Below are positions 23,889 through 31,508 of a stretch of DNA of 31,757 bases, one piece after another. The stretch lies in contig CAZIKF010000048.1 of NCBI GenBank assembly GCA_964539825.1, positions 1-31,757 of the forward strand, written 5' to 3'. This DNA is from CAZIKF01 sp964539825 (GTDB taxonomy: Bacteria > Muiribacteriota > UBA6191). The notes beneath the pieces were generated by a model. It did not search any database and was not told the origin of the DNA. It saw nothing but the letters and a program-made list of their open reading frames with translations. Within the stretch, counting starts at the first letter, position 1; each line of letters starts with the position of its first letter. Both the position numbers and the translations under genes were made by a program.

Positions 23889-24553
23889 CCCTGGTTTAGT
23901 ATTTTGCGCTTTTGTTCCAAGAATTCCTCATCAGTCAAAATCCCCTTCTTTTTTAGAGCAGCCAGTTTTTCCAATTCATCAGCAACAGTTTTTATACTGC
24001 CGGATTCTTGAGTTGAAGAGCTTGTACCTTTTTCGAGTATTGCTGCTGTACCTTCAGCAGTGAAAACACTTGTGCTGGACTGCATGGTGAAGCCGGGAAT
24101 TCCAAACTGATGGTTGGATGAAATCCATTCAGAATCTCGTTCCGTATCGAAATTCAAAATAGCGTTTCCGCCTGCTTTCGTACATTGGTAAAGGAGGTCC
24201 TTCTCAGCCAGTTTTCGTTTCCGATGAGAATGGCGGCTCTGGATTCTACCCAGGGTTTGTGCGGTTCGATACCCGTCTGCTCTGGAAGAGCGCACCACCA
24301 GGATTTTCTCCACTTCATTTTCCACTCGCTCATTGCACGGATTACAGAGCTGAATTTTTTTCACAAAAGCTTGAGAACAATCTGAACAAATAGTTTTATC
24401 GCAGCTATCACAGCTATAGCGGCTTCTTTTTAGAAATACAAATTTCTTTTCACAGATTTCGCAGTTGACGGGCCCCTCTTCATAGAACTTTCGGCGCAGG
24501 AGGCTGGCACCTGCCCCCAGGGCTAGAAGTCCACCTATAAAAATTCCTCTCAT
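23885..24553 (-). CDS. Zinc-ribbon protein with SHOCT domain
   Basis: 222 residues. Residues 1-20 are hydrophobic with Gly (IFIGGLLALGAGASLL) and could be a short membrane anchor. Residues 30-80 carry CEICEKKFVF, CDSCDKTICSDCS and CNPCNERV, a treble-clef or FYVE-like zinc module with eight or more Cys. The middle resembles a YbjQ-like fold (KAGGNAILNFDTERDSEW). The C-terminal helix pair VADELEKLAALKKKGILTDE with EFLEQKRKIL is a SHOCT oligomerisation motif. It overlaps the upstream Sel1 gene by 4 nt (ATGA), so the two are coupled. Function is unknown; the layout suggests a membrane-associated adaptor. Confidence 0.78.
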   Translation of the reverse strand: MRGIFIGGLLALGAGASLLRRKFYEEGPVNCEICEKKFVFLKRSRYSCDSCDKTICSDCSQAFVKKIQLCNPCNERVENEVEKILVVRSSRADGYRTAQTLGRIQSRHSHRKRKLAEKDLLYQCTKAGGNAILNFDTERDSEWISSNHQFGIPGFTMQSSTSVFTAEGTAAILEKGTSSSTQESGSIKTVADELEKLAALKKKGILTDEEFLEQKRKILNQG

Positions 24554-25314
24554 TCCTCCTCCTCAGGTGCTTCAAATCCCATGGGAATTTTACTCAAATC
24601 TCCGTTTAGGAGTTGATCTGATTCTAAGAGATCGTCGGACGTTAACTTAGAGTCCAGTAGAGACTTGTAACGGGCTGCTTCCGGTTTTCCCTGCTTGGCT
24701 GCAAGGGCACACCAGACTCTTGAGAGTACCGTATTTTTGGGAATGGAATCCCCCTGGTAATAAAGGAGACCAAGTTGATATTGGGCATTAAGTATGCCCT
24801 GGCAAGCTGCTTCGTGATACCAGCGTGCTGCCTGCAATTTTTCGTCTTTCAACTTCACTCCCCTGGAATAAAAATACATTCCAGCGAGGCTGTTTTGAGC
24901 CTGGGCATGACCTTGTTCAGCAGCCATTTTGTACCATCTTCGAGCCTCAAAGTCATCTTGTTTCAGACCAACTCCGGTGTAGTACATGGATCCAAGTGTA
25001 AATTGAGCCTGAGCATGACTCTGTTCAGCCGCTTTTCGGTACCACTTGATAGCTTCTTTGTCATTTTGGGGAGTCCCATTTCCATGTTCATGGAGAGTTC
25101 CCAGACGAAATTGAGCACCGGCCAGGTTTTGCTGGGCCGCTCTCAAGTACCATTTGTGGGCAATTTCATAGTCCTGTTTGAGCTGCTTTCCATCATGATA
25201 AGCATCTGCCAGCATTAACTGAGCTTTGGAATCACCAGACTCGGCGACCTTTTTAAGTTCCTCTCCCTGGAGAGTTTCATAATCAATTTTTTTGAAAATA
25301 TCGAGCAAACCCAT
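24550..25314 (-). CDS. Sel1-like repeat protein
   Basis: 254 residues. At least five Sel1-like TPR-type repeats of ~36 residues occur, for example AQFRLGTLHEHGNGTPQND with EAIKWYRKAAEQS, and AQFTLGSMYYTGVGLKQDD with EARRWYKMAAEQG. No signal peptide is present (MGLLDIFKKIDYE), so it is cytoplasmic and probably a protein-binding scaffold. It is first in a two-gene operon with the zinc-ribbon/SHOCT protein and divergent from the lipase genes. Confidence 0.92.
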   Translation of the reverse strand: MGLLDIFKKIDYETLQGEELKKVAESGDSKAQLMLADAYHDGKQLKQDYEIAHKWYLRAAQQNLAGAQFRLGTLHEHGNGTPQNDKEAIKWYRKAAEQSHAQAQFTLGSMYYTGVGLKQDDFEARRWYKMAAEQGHAQAQNSLAGMYFYSRGVKLKDEKLQAARWYHEAACQGILNAQYQLGLLYYQGDSIPKNTVLSRVWCALAAKQGKPEAARYKSLLDSKLTSDDLLESDQLLNGDLSKIPMGFEAPEEEE

Positions 25315-25428
25315 GGTTTAAGCAAGATACCATACACTCCAAATCACCTGATCATTCCATTTTAAATATCCTATAAGAGAGAGAATCCAGTCGAAACTTT
25401 TTGTTCCTTTTTGCGTAGAAGGGTTCTG

Positions 25429-26430
25429 ATGATTTCCAGGATTTCACGTTCATTCCTGGTCATAGTCTTCTATTGGCTAATGGCTGCTCAAGTCCAGGCG
25501 GACTCTCTTTTTGTATCCTCTGAATCTGAAAGAAAACCTGAAAACCCCGGTCAATTCCAGTATCTGCTTGATTACGCCAAAGATTGTAGGGCGATCTATT
25601 TTCCCGATGACTGGATCTTCCGTCAGTATCCCCTGGCCTATGTGAAGACACTCCCTCGCTCAGGGCTGAAATTCATGATTCTCAGGCACAAGGACCCGGG
25701 AGTTCAGCGCATCGTCTTTCGGGGAACTTCAACCTGGAATCACCTCTTTTTAGGATTCAAGTACTTCCGTGATGATGAAAATACTGAAGTGGACATGCAT
25801 TCGGGATTTCTTTCGGTTGTAAATGAATTCCTGGGGTCCGAAATCGATCAGATTAAAAAGGATGTACCCATTTCCATGACAGGGCATTCTATGGGAGGAG
25901 CTGTCGCCGTATTGGCGGGGATGATTCTTGAGCGCATGGGTTACCAGATCAAAAAAATCGTGACCTTTGGTCAACCCCGGGTGACCGACCGCCAGGGTGC
26001 GGATATATTTCGCTCAGTTCTTCCCATTACAAGGGTTATGCATACCACTGATATTGTTCCCCACATACCGCCCCGTTTTATCGGCTATTCGCACCTCGGT
26101 GAGGTGATAAGGTTGTATGGACCCTTTGACTTTGAACACTTTGATGGTGTGAATAAACCTGCCCCCAGGGGGATCGATAGTGATGAGAAGAAGGCAAACG
26201 AACTGTGGAATCTGGTTCAGAGTAAGAAATTGGACGTAAAAGATATCCCTGAGTTAACCGCATTTCCAGGATCAAATTTCTTCCGTACCCTGGGAAAACA
26301 TGGAATGAAATTTTATATCCGATCGATGATTGCCAATTTTGGGGTTCCAGGTGAATATGAGGGGATTCCCGAAGAAGATGAGGGGGATTCCAATCTTTCT
26401 CCCGCGAATGAAGAAACGAGGAAACCATGA
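25429..26430 (+). CDS. Exported class 3 lipase-family protein
   Basis: 333 residues from ATG 25429, which has AGAAGG (25417-25422) upstream; the TTG at 25411 is less likely. Residues 1-24 form a signal peptide (FLVIVFYWLMAAQVQA). The alpha/beta hydrolase core follows: KFMILRHKDPGVQRIVFRGT around the first strand, and MTGHSMGGAVAVLAGMIL with the nucleophile Ser near 154. MHTTDIVPHIPP holds the acid Asp and GYSHLGEV the His, so the triad seems complete. Class 3 lipases act on acylglycerols or phospholipids. The next gene overlaps it by 4 nt and is a paralogue, probably from tandem duplication. Confidence 0.9.
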   Translation: MISRISRSFLVIVFYWLMAAQVQADSLFVSSESERKPENPGQFQYLLDYAKDCRAIYFPDDWIFRQYPLAYVKTLPRSGLKFMILRHKDPGVQRIVFRGTSTWNHLFLGFKYFRDDENTEVDMHSGFLSVVNEFLGSEIDQIKKDVPISMTGHSMGGAVAVLAGMILERMGYQIKKIVTFGQPRVTDRQGADIFRSVLPITRVMHTTDIVPHIPPRFIGYSHLGEVIRLYGPFDFEHFDGVNKPAPRGIDSDEKKANELWNLVQSKKLDVKDIPELTAFPGSNFFRTLGKHGMKFYIRSMIANFGVPGEYEGIPEEDEGDSNLSPANEETRKP

Positions 26431-27713
26431 AAATTATGTTATCTGTAGTTCTTTTATGGTGCCTTGGGGTATCTCCACTCTATTGTGAAACATCTCCTGA
26501 CATCGATGATCTCAACCAGGTCCGCATAGAGGCTGAAAAAAAGCTTAAGAGTGGTCCTATAAGTGAAGATGAAAAGCAGGAACTTCAGCGTATTCTTCGA
26601 TATGTAGATACACTTTCCCTTTTCAAAAAGGGTGATGATGCGATCCGTGAAAAATTTCCTGACGCGGTAATTCTGACAACAGAAAAGACCAAAGGAAAGT
26701 TTTTCCTGGTGAAGGACCATGAGAAAAAGGAGCAGATAATAGCGATTCGCGGAAGTGCCAACTTAAAGAATTGGATCATCAATTTTTCATTTTGGAAAAT
26801 CAAAGATATGTGGCTGAAAATCAGGCTCCATAAGGGATTTTACCAGATGTCCCGGGAAATTTTTTGGAAGGTTGTTTTTCACCTGGATCCTGAGTATTCC
26901 ACCACAGTTTCAGGACATTCACTGGGCGGGGCATGCGCGGCCATCCTGGGAATGTACCTGGATAATTTTGGCCATAAAGATGTAAAAGTCCTTAGCTTTG
27001 GGCAATCTCGAGTGACCAATAAATCGGGTACTAAACCATTTGCTCACCTTCCTTATACGAGAGTTGCCGTCAAGCGCGATATCGTGACTCACCTTCCTCC
27101 GAAGTGGCTTTTTTACAGACATTTTGGAAAGAAATTTCTACTGAGAAAGGCCGACTTTGGATGGGTCGACGAGGACGAAATGGAGGATCCGCCGGAGGCA
27201 ATGGAAGAATGGGAAAAGTGGACCAAGGATCATGATGAAAATGATACCCCTACCCTTGAGCCCCCATTAGCCGCTCAGTTATGGATGAATTTAAGGCCGA
27301 CAGAGGCACCCTCGAACATGAAATCTTTGTTTAGTTCAACGGAGTGGAAGCAGCTTGCACAAATGGTTCAAAAGAGCGAGCAACAGGGAATTCATCATTC
27401 CAAGAAATTGAAACCGCAACGTGATTCTGAGACAGAAGATGAGCAATCTTCTAATGAGGACTGGGAAATCGTTCTACCCAAGCCGGTAAGTGGGGGCCTT
27501 GGAGACTGGTTTCGCTACCATAATCTAGAGGAGTATCACAAACGCGTTCTCAAGATGATAGAAGACTTTCCCGAAACGTCTGAAGCAAGCGTTCCAAACA
27601 CCCCTCCACCAAGTTTGGAAACACCTGTACCACCTGAATCGACCAAGCCGGAATTACCTCGAGTGGATAGAAAAAAGCCCTCGCGTTTCTATCTTCCATT
27701 CTTAGTCCAATGA
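26427..27713 (+). CDS. Exported class 3 lipase-family protein, long form
   Basis: 428 residues, coupled to the preceding lipase (ATGA). It has a signal peptide of about 17 residues (MLSVVLLWCLGVSPLYC); the Cys at the end could make it a lipoprotein. IIAIRGSANLKNWIINF aligns with the first paralogue's strand region. TVSGHSLGGACAAILGMYL has the Ser near 164, VKRDIVTHLPP the Asp and FYRHFGKKF the His. After about residue 235 comes a long tail unlike the first paralogue: acidic (WVDEDEMEDPPEAMEEWE), then polar, then Pro-rich (NTPPPSLETPVPPE). Its stop codon lies inside the end of a palindromic repeat, so the original C-terminus may have been altered by insertion of that repeat. Confidence 0.88.
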   Translation: MKIMLSVVLLWCLGVSPLYCETSPDIDDLNQVRIEAEKKLKSGPISEDEKQELQRILRYVDTLSLFKKGDDAIREKFPDAVILTTEKTKGKFFLVKDHEKKEQIIAIRGSANLKNWIINFSFWKIKDMWLKIRLHKGFYQMSREIFWKVVFHLDPEYSTTVSGHSLGGACAAILGMYLDNFGHKDVKVLSFGQSRVTNKSGTKPFAHLPYTRVAVKRDIVTHLPPKWLFYRHFGKKFLLRKADFGWVDEDEMEDPPEAMEEWEKWTKDHDENDTPTLEPPLAAQLWMNLRPTEAPSNMKSLFSSTEWKQLAQMVQKSEQQGIHHSKKLKPQRDSETEDEQSSNEDWEIVLPKPVSGGLGDWFRYHNLEEYHKRVLKMIEDFPETSEASVPNTPPPSLETPVPPESTKPELPRVDRKKPSRFYLPFLVQ

Positions 27714-27941
27714 ACCGAGATCGAGGAATTTTAGAGCACCTTGGCGGCTGCAAAGCACGATACTCTGCTTATCGTCGTTGAACGTAGCGTTGCTACGCCC
27801 TGCCTCCTCTGCACAGGTCTCGGGCTTTTCGCTCGCCAAGGAGCTTTAAAATTCCTCGATCTCGATTCACGTCATTTTTTTATGGATTGGGCTGGGTCTC
27901 CACTTTGTGGGACTTCGCTGCTTGATTTCGGAATGGTAAAA
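27710..27941 (-). repeat. Palindromic repeat element, copy A (inverted)
   Basis: The core 27710-27870 is 161 bp and matches copy B (29420-29580) in reverse orientation at nearly every position. Terminal inverted repeats of ~31 bp (about 27710-27740 and 27840-27870) contain GATCGAGGAATTTTA and its complement; inner arms around GAAAAGC and GCAAAGCAC extend the palindrome. Homology with copy B continues on one side to 27941, including CCCACAAAGTGG read on the minus strand. The lipase stop codon TGA (27711-27713) is part of the element. Confidence 0.85.
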
Positions 27942-27980
27942 TCTGTTTTTAGTTTTTCCATCCCGTAAATCTCGGTTCCC

Positions 27981-28000
27981 TTAACTCGACGTTTGGTGTG
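27981..28000 (+). other. attC 3'-end-like sequence
   Basis: TTAACTCGACGTTTGG resembles the 3' half of integron recombination sites (pattern TTAACTC-n-GCGTTRGRY), but the core is GTTTGGT, one base off GTTRRRY. It stands 44 nt before the small ORF at 28044. This is a resemblance only. Confidence 0.25.
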
Positions 28001-28043
28001 ACTCTCTCAGCTGGGTGGATAATTTTTTTTCCAAAGAATTACT

Positions 28044-28406
28044 ATGCTGGATACCAAAGTAAAAAACTGGCTGTCAAAGATAGGTGAAGAAAGGTCATTT
28101 CCTGGGGATTTTCCGGCAATATATGTTGGGATTTTTGAATCTGAATCAACCTACTTCTTACATTTTCTTGGATCACACAATTTTGATAGCGAAGATGGCG
28201 ATTGGGCATGTGAAGAAGATGGTGATTTTATTCCAGCCAATCAATATCTGAATACAGAAGTTTCCTCTGAAGAAGACTGGGTGATATTTGAGCAAAAAAT
28301 TGTCCAAATTCTTACCGATATCAAAAAATCAGAGGGAGGCATTCTAAAACTGGTTAAGCATATCGCTGTAGGTTTCGATGAGGGGGAATTGAGCCTAATC
28401 CCATAA
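28044..28406 (+). CDS. Small acidic protein of unknown function
   Basis: 120 residues, strongly acidic (EDGDWACEEDGDFIPANQY), with no signal peptide or membrane helix. The pattern of a short alpha/beta protein with a C-terminal helix (EDWVIFEQKIVQILTDIKKS) and final strand (HIAVGFDEGELSLI) is like many immunity or cassette-encoded proteins. I recognise no specific family. No strong ribosome site precedes ATG 28044. It sits alone inside the repeat-bounded island with attC-like sequences on both sides. Confidence 0.6.
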   Translation: MLDTKVKNWLSKIGEERSFPGDFPAIYVGIFESESTYFLHFLGSHNFDSEDGDWACEEDGDFIPANQYLNTEVSSEEDWVIFEQKIVQILTDIKKSEGGILKLVKHIAVGFDEGELSLIP

Positions 28407-28430
28407 GATTCAGTGGTGAATGCACTGTCG

Positions 28431-28454
28431 CGCCTAACAAATCGTTGAAAACGG
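28431..28454 (+). other. attC-like half site
   Basis: CGCCTAACAAATCGTTGAAA matches the 5' end of typical integron attC sites: the R'' core GCCTAAC (RYYYAAC) is perfect and the following AATCGTTGAA resembles an L box. A short dyad, AATCGTTG with CAACGATT (28484-28491), follows. The partner core GTTRRRY within the next 140 nt is not found, so the site is incomplete or degenerate. Confidence 0.35.
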
Positions 28455-28559
28455 AACGTAGACTCGCGTGGACCCAACGATTACCCGATACACCCCCGGC
28501 CACGGTAGATTCAATCATAACGAAGCCAGTCTGTGCCATCTGTCAGGTTAACTTAGTCG

Positions 28560-28884
28560 CTAGGCGACTAACATTTCGTAGATGACCTCTTTTACCTTTG
28601 TGATTGACTCAGGAGATATCTTGCCTAGTTTCTTGATCAGGCGGCCTTTGTCTATTGTTCGTATCTGATCACATACGATCCAGCCTCTCTTTCCTTTAAA
28701 GGTTAGAGATATTCGTGTTGGATACGAATGTGATTTGGTGGTCATTGGGGCGATCATTACAGTACGAATGTTGTGGTTCATTTCATTTTGGGGAAATCAC
28801 CACACAGGGTCTTGTTTTTTGGATTTCACTACCTACTGTAGGATCCAGGTTTATCAAATAAACTTCATATTGGTTTAGCGCTAC
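28560..28884 (-). pseudogene. Broken MazF/PemK-type toxin gene
   Basis: Read with one correction, the minus strand encodes a full-length (~107-residue) MazF-like endoribonuclease. Up to ~28791 one frame reads NQYEVYLINLDPTVGSEI then QKTRPCVVISP. The remainder continues in another frame as NEMNHNIRTVMIAPMTTK, then the C-terminal part with CDQIRTIDKGRLIKKLGK. Between them the run CCCCAAAATG holds one base too many, so the first frame stops at TGA. The first frame also has no ATG, GTG or TTG near its start: GTA at 28884-28882 stands where a GTG would be expected. The partner antitoxin overlaps at 28881. A short in-frame ATG at 28781 would give only the 73-residue C-terminal half, without the N-terminal RNA-binding and catalytic Arg region. 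Confidence 0.8.
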
Positions 28885-29129
28885 TCAAAATCCTCGTCAT
28901 CTTGAAATACGTCAGAAACCAGGTGTTGATCATCAGAATTCTCGGCCATTTGTTTGAACGCTTCTGACCAGTTCGTTCTACGCTGTTCTGTCTTTGGAAA
29001 AGACTTGATAAGCAAAACCTTTCCATCAACTTCCAGATCGACCTGATCAGAAAACTCACACTGTTCGATAATTGATTTTGGCAATCTTAGGCCCTTGGAG
29101 TTGCCTATCTGAATAATCTTAGCCTTCAT
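28881..29129 (-). CDS. MazE-type antitoxin (AbrB/SpoVT fold)
   Basis: 82 residues from ATG 29129, which has GAGGT 7-8 nt upstream; the longer frame from 29177 adds an unlikely leader. The N-terminal swapped-hairpin DNA-binding domain is plain: MKAKIIQIGNSKGLRLPKSI with IEQCEF, then VDLEVDGKVLLIKS. The C-terminal tail (WSEAFKQMAENSDD, VFQDDEDFE) is acidic and disordered-looking, as in antitoxins that wrap the MazF dimer. The order antitoxin then toxin with overlapping ends is the normal operon arrangement. Its toxin gene is broken, so this antitoxin may be an orphan or may act on related toxins elsewhere. Confidence 0.88.
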   Translation of the reverse strand: MKAKIIQIGNSKGLRLPKSIIEQCEFSDQVDLEVDGKVLLIKSFPKTEQRRTNWSEAFKQMAENSDDQHLVSDVFQDDEDFE

Positions 29130-29186
29130 AAGAGTGACCTCAAAAACCATTTCAATGTAATAACTATGTAATTGCAATACCTTCTA

Positions 29187-29351
29187 AGAAATCGTGAATC
29201 GAGATCGAGGACTTTTGGAGCCCCTGGGCAAGCAAAAAGCACGAGACTAGAGCAGAGGAAGCAGGCCATAGCAGAGCTAAGTTCAACGAAGATAGGCAGA
29301 GTATCGTATTTTGCAGCCTTCGAGGTGAGCGGGACCACGACTTGTGGGATG
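29187..29351 (+). repeat. Palindromic repeat element, copy C (degenerate)
   Basis: From AGAAATCGTGAATCGAGATC (starting near 29187) this copy follows copy B in the same orientation, including AAAAGCACGAGAC, CATAGCAGAGCTA, GTTCAACGA and GCAGAGTATCGTA. It shows more substitutions, and its right-hand terminal repeat is lost after TTCGAGG, where unrelated sequence leads into the left extension of copy B. Confidence 0.75.
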
Positions 29352-29580
29352 TTTACCATACTGAAATCAAGCGGCGACGTCCCACAAAGTGGCGACCTGG
29401 CCCAGTCAATAGAGAAATCGTGAATCGAGATCGAGGAATTTTAGAGCTCCTGGGCGAGCGAAAAGCACTAGACCTGTACAGAGGAGGCAGGGCATAGCAG
29501 AGCTATGTTCAACGACGATAAGCAGAGTATCGTGCTTTGCAGCCGTCGAGGAGCTCTAAAATTCCTCGATCTCGGTTCAC
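29352..29580 (+). repeat. Palindromic repeat element, copy B
   Basis: The left extension 29352-29419 matches copy A beyond its core (for example CCCACAAAGTGG). The core 29420-29580 is 161 bp, with terminal inverted repeats at 29420-29450 and 29550-29580 that differ at one position by eye. AAAGCAC and GTGCTTT form further inner pairs, and TAGC-AGA-GCTA a small internal hairpin. The right end abuts the stop codon of the membrane protein gene. Confidence 0.85.
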
Positions 29581-30266
29581 TAATAGTAAAAGAATATTAG
29601 GCAAAGGATGATCTCCAGGATGGAGATGGCGGCATTGAAATGTAGGAATCGGAATAGCTTTTTGGGATTTTCGAAATCGTAGCCCGTTTCCTGGAGATAC
29701 GCGGCCACTCCATCAACGAGTGTGAAGGTCATTACACAGAAAATGACGGGTAGTATTTCGGCTTGTACAATCCCAATCCAGATCAGGAAACGAGAGCCCA
29801 CATGTCCCACCATGGCGAAGAATCTTTCGTAGACGGTGTGCCAGTACCCGTACTGCCATTCAGTCTCATCTTCCTTCTTCTCTTTCTCTCCCCTTTTTAT
29901 TTTTGATTCAAAGAGAATTGATAAGGTGATGACCAGCATTTCCGCCACTCCGGCACCAAGGCCAAAGAGCACGACTTCCGAAGGAGACCAGATCTCGAAT
30001 TTCCACAGAAACAGGGCGGCGAACAATAATTCCGAGACTGAGGACCATAGTCCCCAGATGGCAGCCGAAAACTTTGGTTTTCCAACCTTGAGAAGTACAT
30101 GGTGAATTCCAATTCCACAGGCCGCCTTCACCAGTACCGAAAGACCCCAGGCTCCTGTGCCCAGAAGAAGGGCTCGGAAACCTCCTTCAAAGAAAAAACA
30201 AGAAAGAATCCCCGCCGCGACAAGGAGGCATAGAGTAAGTAAGGAGTAGGACGATCGGCTGTTCAT
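29580..30266 (-). CDS. Polytopic membrane protein, YhfC-like
   Basis: 228 residues with about six to seven membrane helices (LLTLCLLVAAGILSCFFF, GLSVLVKAACGIGIHHVL, VVLFGLGAGVAEMLVITL, ILPVIFCVMTFTLVDGV, AAISILEIILCLIFFYY). A charged cytoplasmic loop, KIKRGEKEKKEDETEW, lies in the middle. GAGVAEML followed by YERFFAMVGHVGSRFL resembles the Glu and ER...H motifs of YhfC and related putative intramembrane glutamic peptidases. The match is partial, so protease activity is a guess. The stop codon touches the end of repeat copy B. Confidence 0.6.
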   Translation of the reverse strand: MNSRSSYSLLTLCLLVAAGILSCFFFEGGFRALLLGTGAWGLSVLVKAACGIGIHHVLLKVGKPKFSAAIWGLWSSVSELLFAALFLWKFEIWSPSEVVLFGLGAGVAEMLVITLSILFESKIKRGEKEKKEDETEWQYGYWHTVYERFFAMVGHVGSRFLIWIGIVQAEILPVIFCVMTFTLVDGVAAYLQETGYDFENPKKLFRFLHFNAAISILEIILCLIFFYY

Positions 30267-30332
30267 TCCTAGAATATCGGAGATCTGGGCCCCAAGATCA
30301 GGACCTGAGGCTCAAATTCCTACCAATCTCAG

Positions 30333-31508
30333 CTATTGTAGTGCCGCGGAGGAGCAAGACGATACGTTGCCTGATCCGTCAAAGACCGGGTAGGAGTTGG
30401 ATGGACATTTTTCACTGAGGGTGAACCTGACGTTAGTGCTTGTAATCTCATTTCCAGGTTCACTGATGGTCAAGTCGGCCTTGAAATAGTTTGAACCAAT
30501 AGCATTCAAGGTAAAGGTGGTTGGGAAACTGGCCACATTGGAAAAGGAGAGCAACCCACTTACTGGGACGTAAAGATTATTACTCGCGAAATCCAGGGAT
30601 CCGTCTTCCTTGATACTCCAGGAACCAGAGTACCCAACCGGTGAGCCATTCGTAGTAGGGTTTTCAATTTCCCTGGTTTGTATTGCTGTACCATCAGGGC
30701 GAAATAAGATGAACGCTACCCTTTCCTCCAAGATGTAGTCGAATCCCTTTCCTAAAACATCGGCTGTTTGAAAACCACCTGGCAGGAGACCTGCCATGGT
30801 TAGCGTTAAAGCCGCGTCATTGGTGACGGAATCGAGAGCTTTCAGGCTTGAATTGATATCTTCAACCGCTGTGGAAAAGTCACTAAAATTCAAGGAACTG
30901 AATGCCTCTTCAAACGCAGCGGTCTGGAAGGTGGATTCGGACAGTGAGGCAATTTTCTCATAGACCAATTCCAGGTTCTGGGAACTTGAAGTTTGCATCA
31001 GGGTTGCAACGGCCTGGAGTTTTGCCCCTGCCTTTCTCAATTCAAAACTCTCAAGAGGATTATCATGTAAAAAATCGATCGCAGGGCCAATGTTAAAGAA
31101 ATTTTTAACTCTCGACTCCGGCATTCCTTCCGCTAGCAAAGTGGTTAGCGGTGTGATCATGAGGTTCGTCACGCTGGACTGGGGAAGTTGAGATTTTAGT
31201 GTTCCTCGAAATGGTGTTCCGAAGGCCTGGTCTTTACCCCCGTTGACCAGGACATTTCCGCTTGCGGACTTATCTATTTCAAAACTATAAGTACCGTCTA
31301 GCCTGGTACTGGTGAGTACTTCCGAATCATCAAGGCTGCCATTTTCATTCGCGTCCACTCCCACATCAGACTCAGCCAGAGCGCCATCAGCTGCAATGCC
31401 GGCAATGGTCTTTAGGGAGGCCTCAGAGTCCGAATCTGCGCCGCCGCAGCCTATGTAAAAGGAACAGGAAAGAAAAAGAAGACAAGAGAAGAAGTAGACG
31501 GCTTTCAT
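30333..31508 (-). CDS. Lipoprotein with EF-hand-like calcium loop
   Basis: 391 residues from ATG 31508 (a TTG at 31520 is less likely). A signal peptide with Cys at the end of FLSC or YIGC, followed by GGADSDSEAS, indicates lipidation; which Cys is used is unclear. Next comes AGIAADGALAESDVGVDANE, with the 12-residue loop DANENGSLDDSE that fits an EF-hand or dockerin-type calcium site. Then GTYSFEIDKSASGNVLVNGG and SSVTNLMITPLTTLLAEG, a pattern common in large exported bacterial proteins. The C-terminal half is beta-rich and ends in a Cys-containing tail (EKCPSNSYPVFDGSGNVSSC). The function is unknown; surface or periplasmic location is likely. Confidence 0.8.
   Translation of the reverse strand: MKAVYFFSCLLFLSCSFYIGCGGADSDSEASLKTIAGIAADGALAESDVGVDANENGSLDDSEVLTSTRLDGTYSFEIDKSASGNVLVNGGKDQAFGTPFRGTLKSQLPQSSVTNLMITPLTTLLAEGMPESRVKNFFNIGPAIDFLHDNPLESFELRKAGAKLQAVATLMQTSSSQNLELVYEKIASLSESTFQTAAFEEAFSSLNFSDFSTAVEDINSSLKALDSVTNDAALTLTMAGLLPGGFQTADVLGKGFDYILEERVAFILFRPDGTAIQTREIENPTTNGSPVGYSGSWSIKEDGSLDFASNNLYVPVSGLLSFSNVASFPTTFTLNAIGSNYFKADLTISEPGNEITSTNVRFTLSEKCPSNSYPVFDGSGNVSSCSSAALQ

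Noticed and set aside
28553..28571. Hairpin TTAGTCGC-TAG-GCGACTAA as a terminator of the toxin gene
   Set aside because: The stem is good but no T tract follows on the minus strand; it also overlaps the stop codon, so its role is unclear.
29172..29423. 83-residue frame on the plus strand
   Set aside because: It runs through the degenerate repeat copy C into copy B and has no ribosome site; better explained as repeat sequence.
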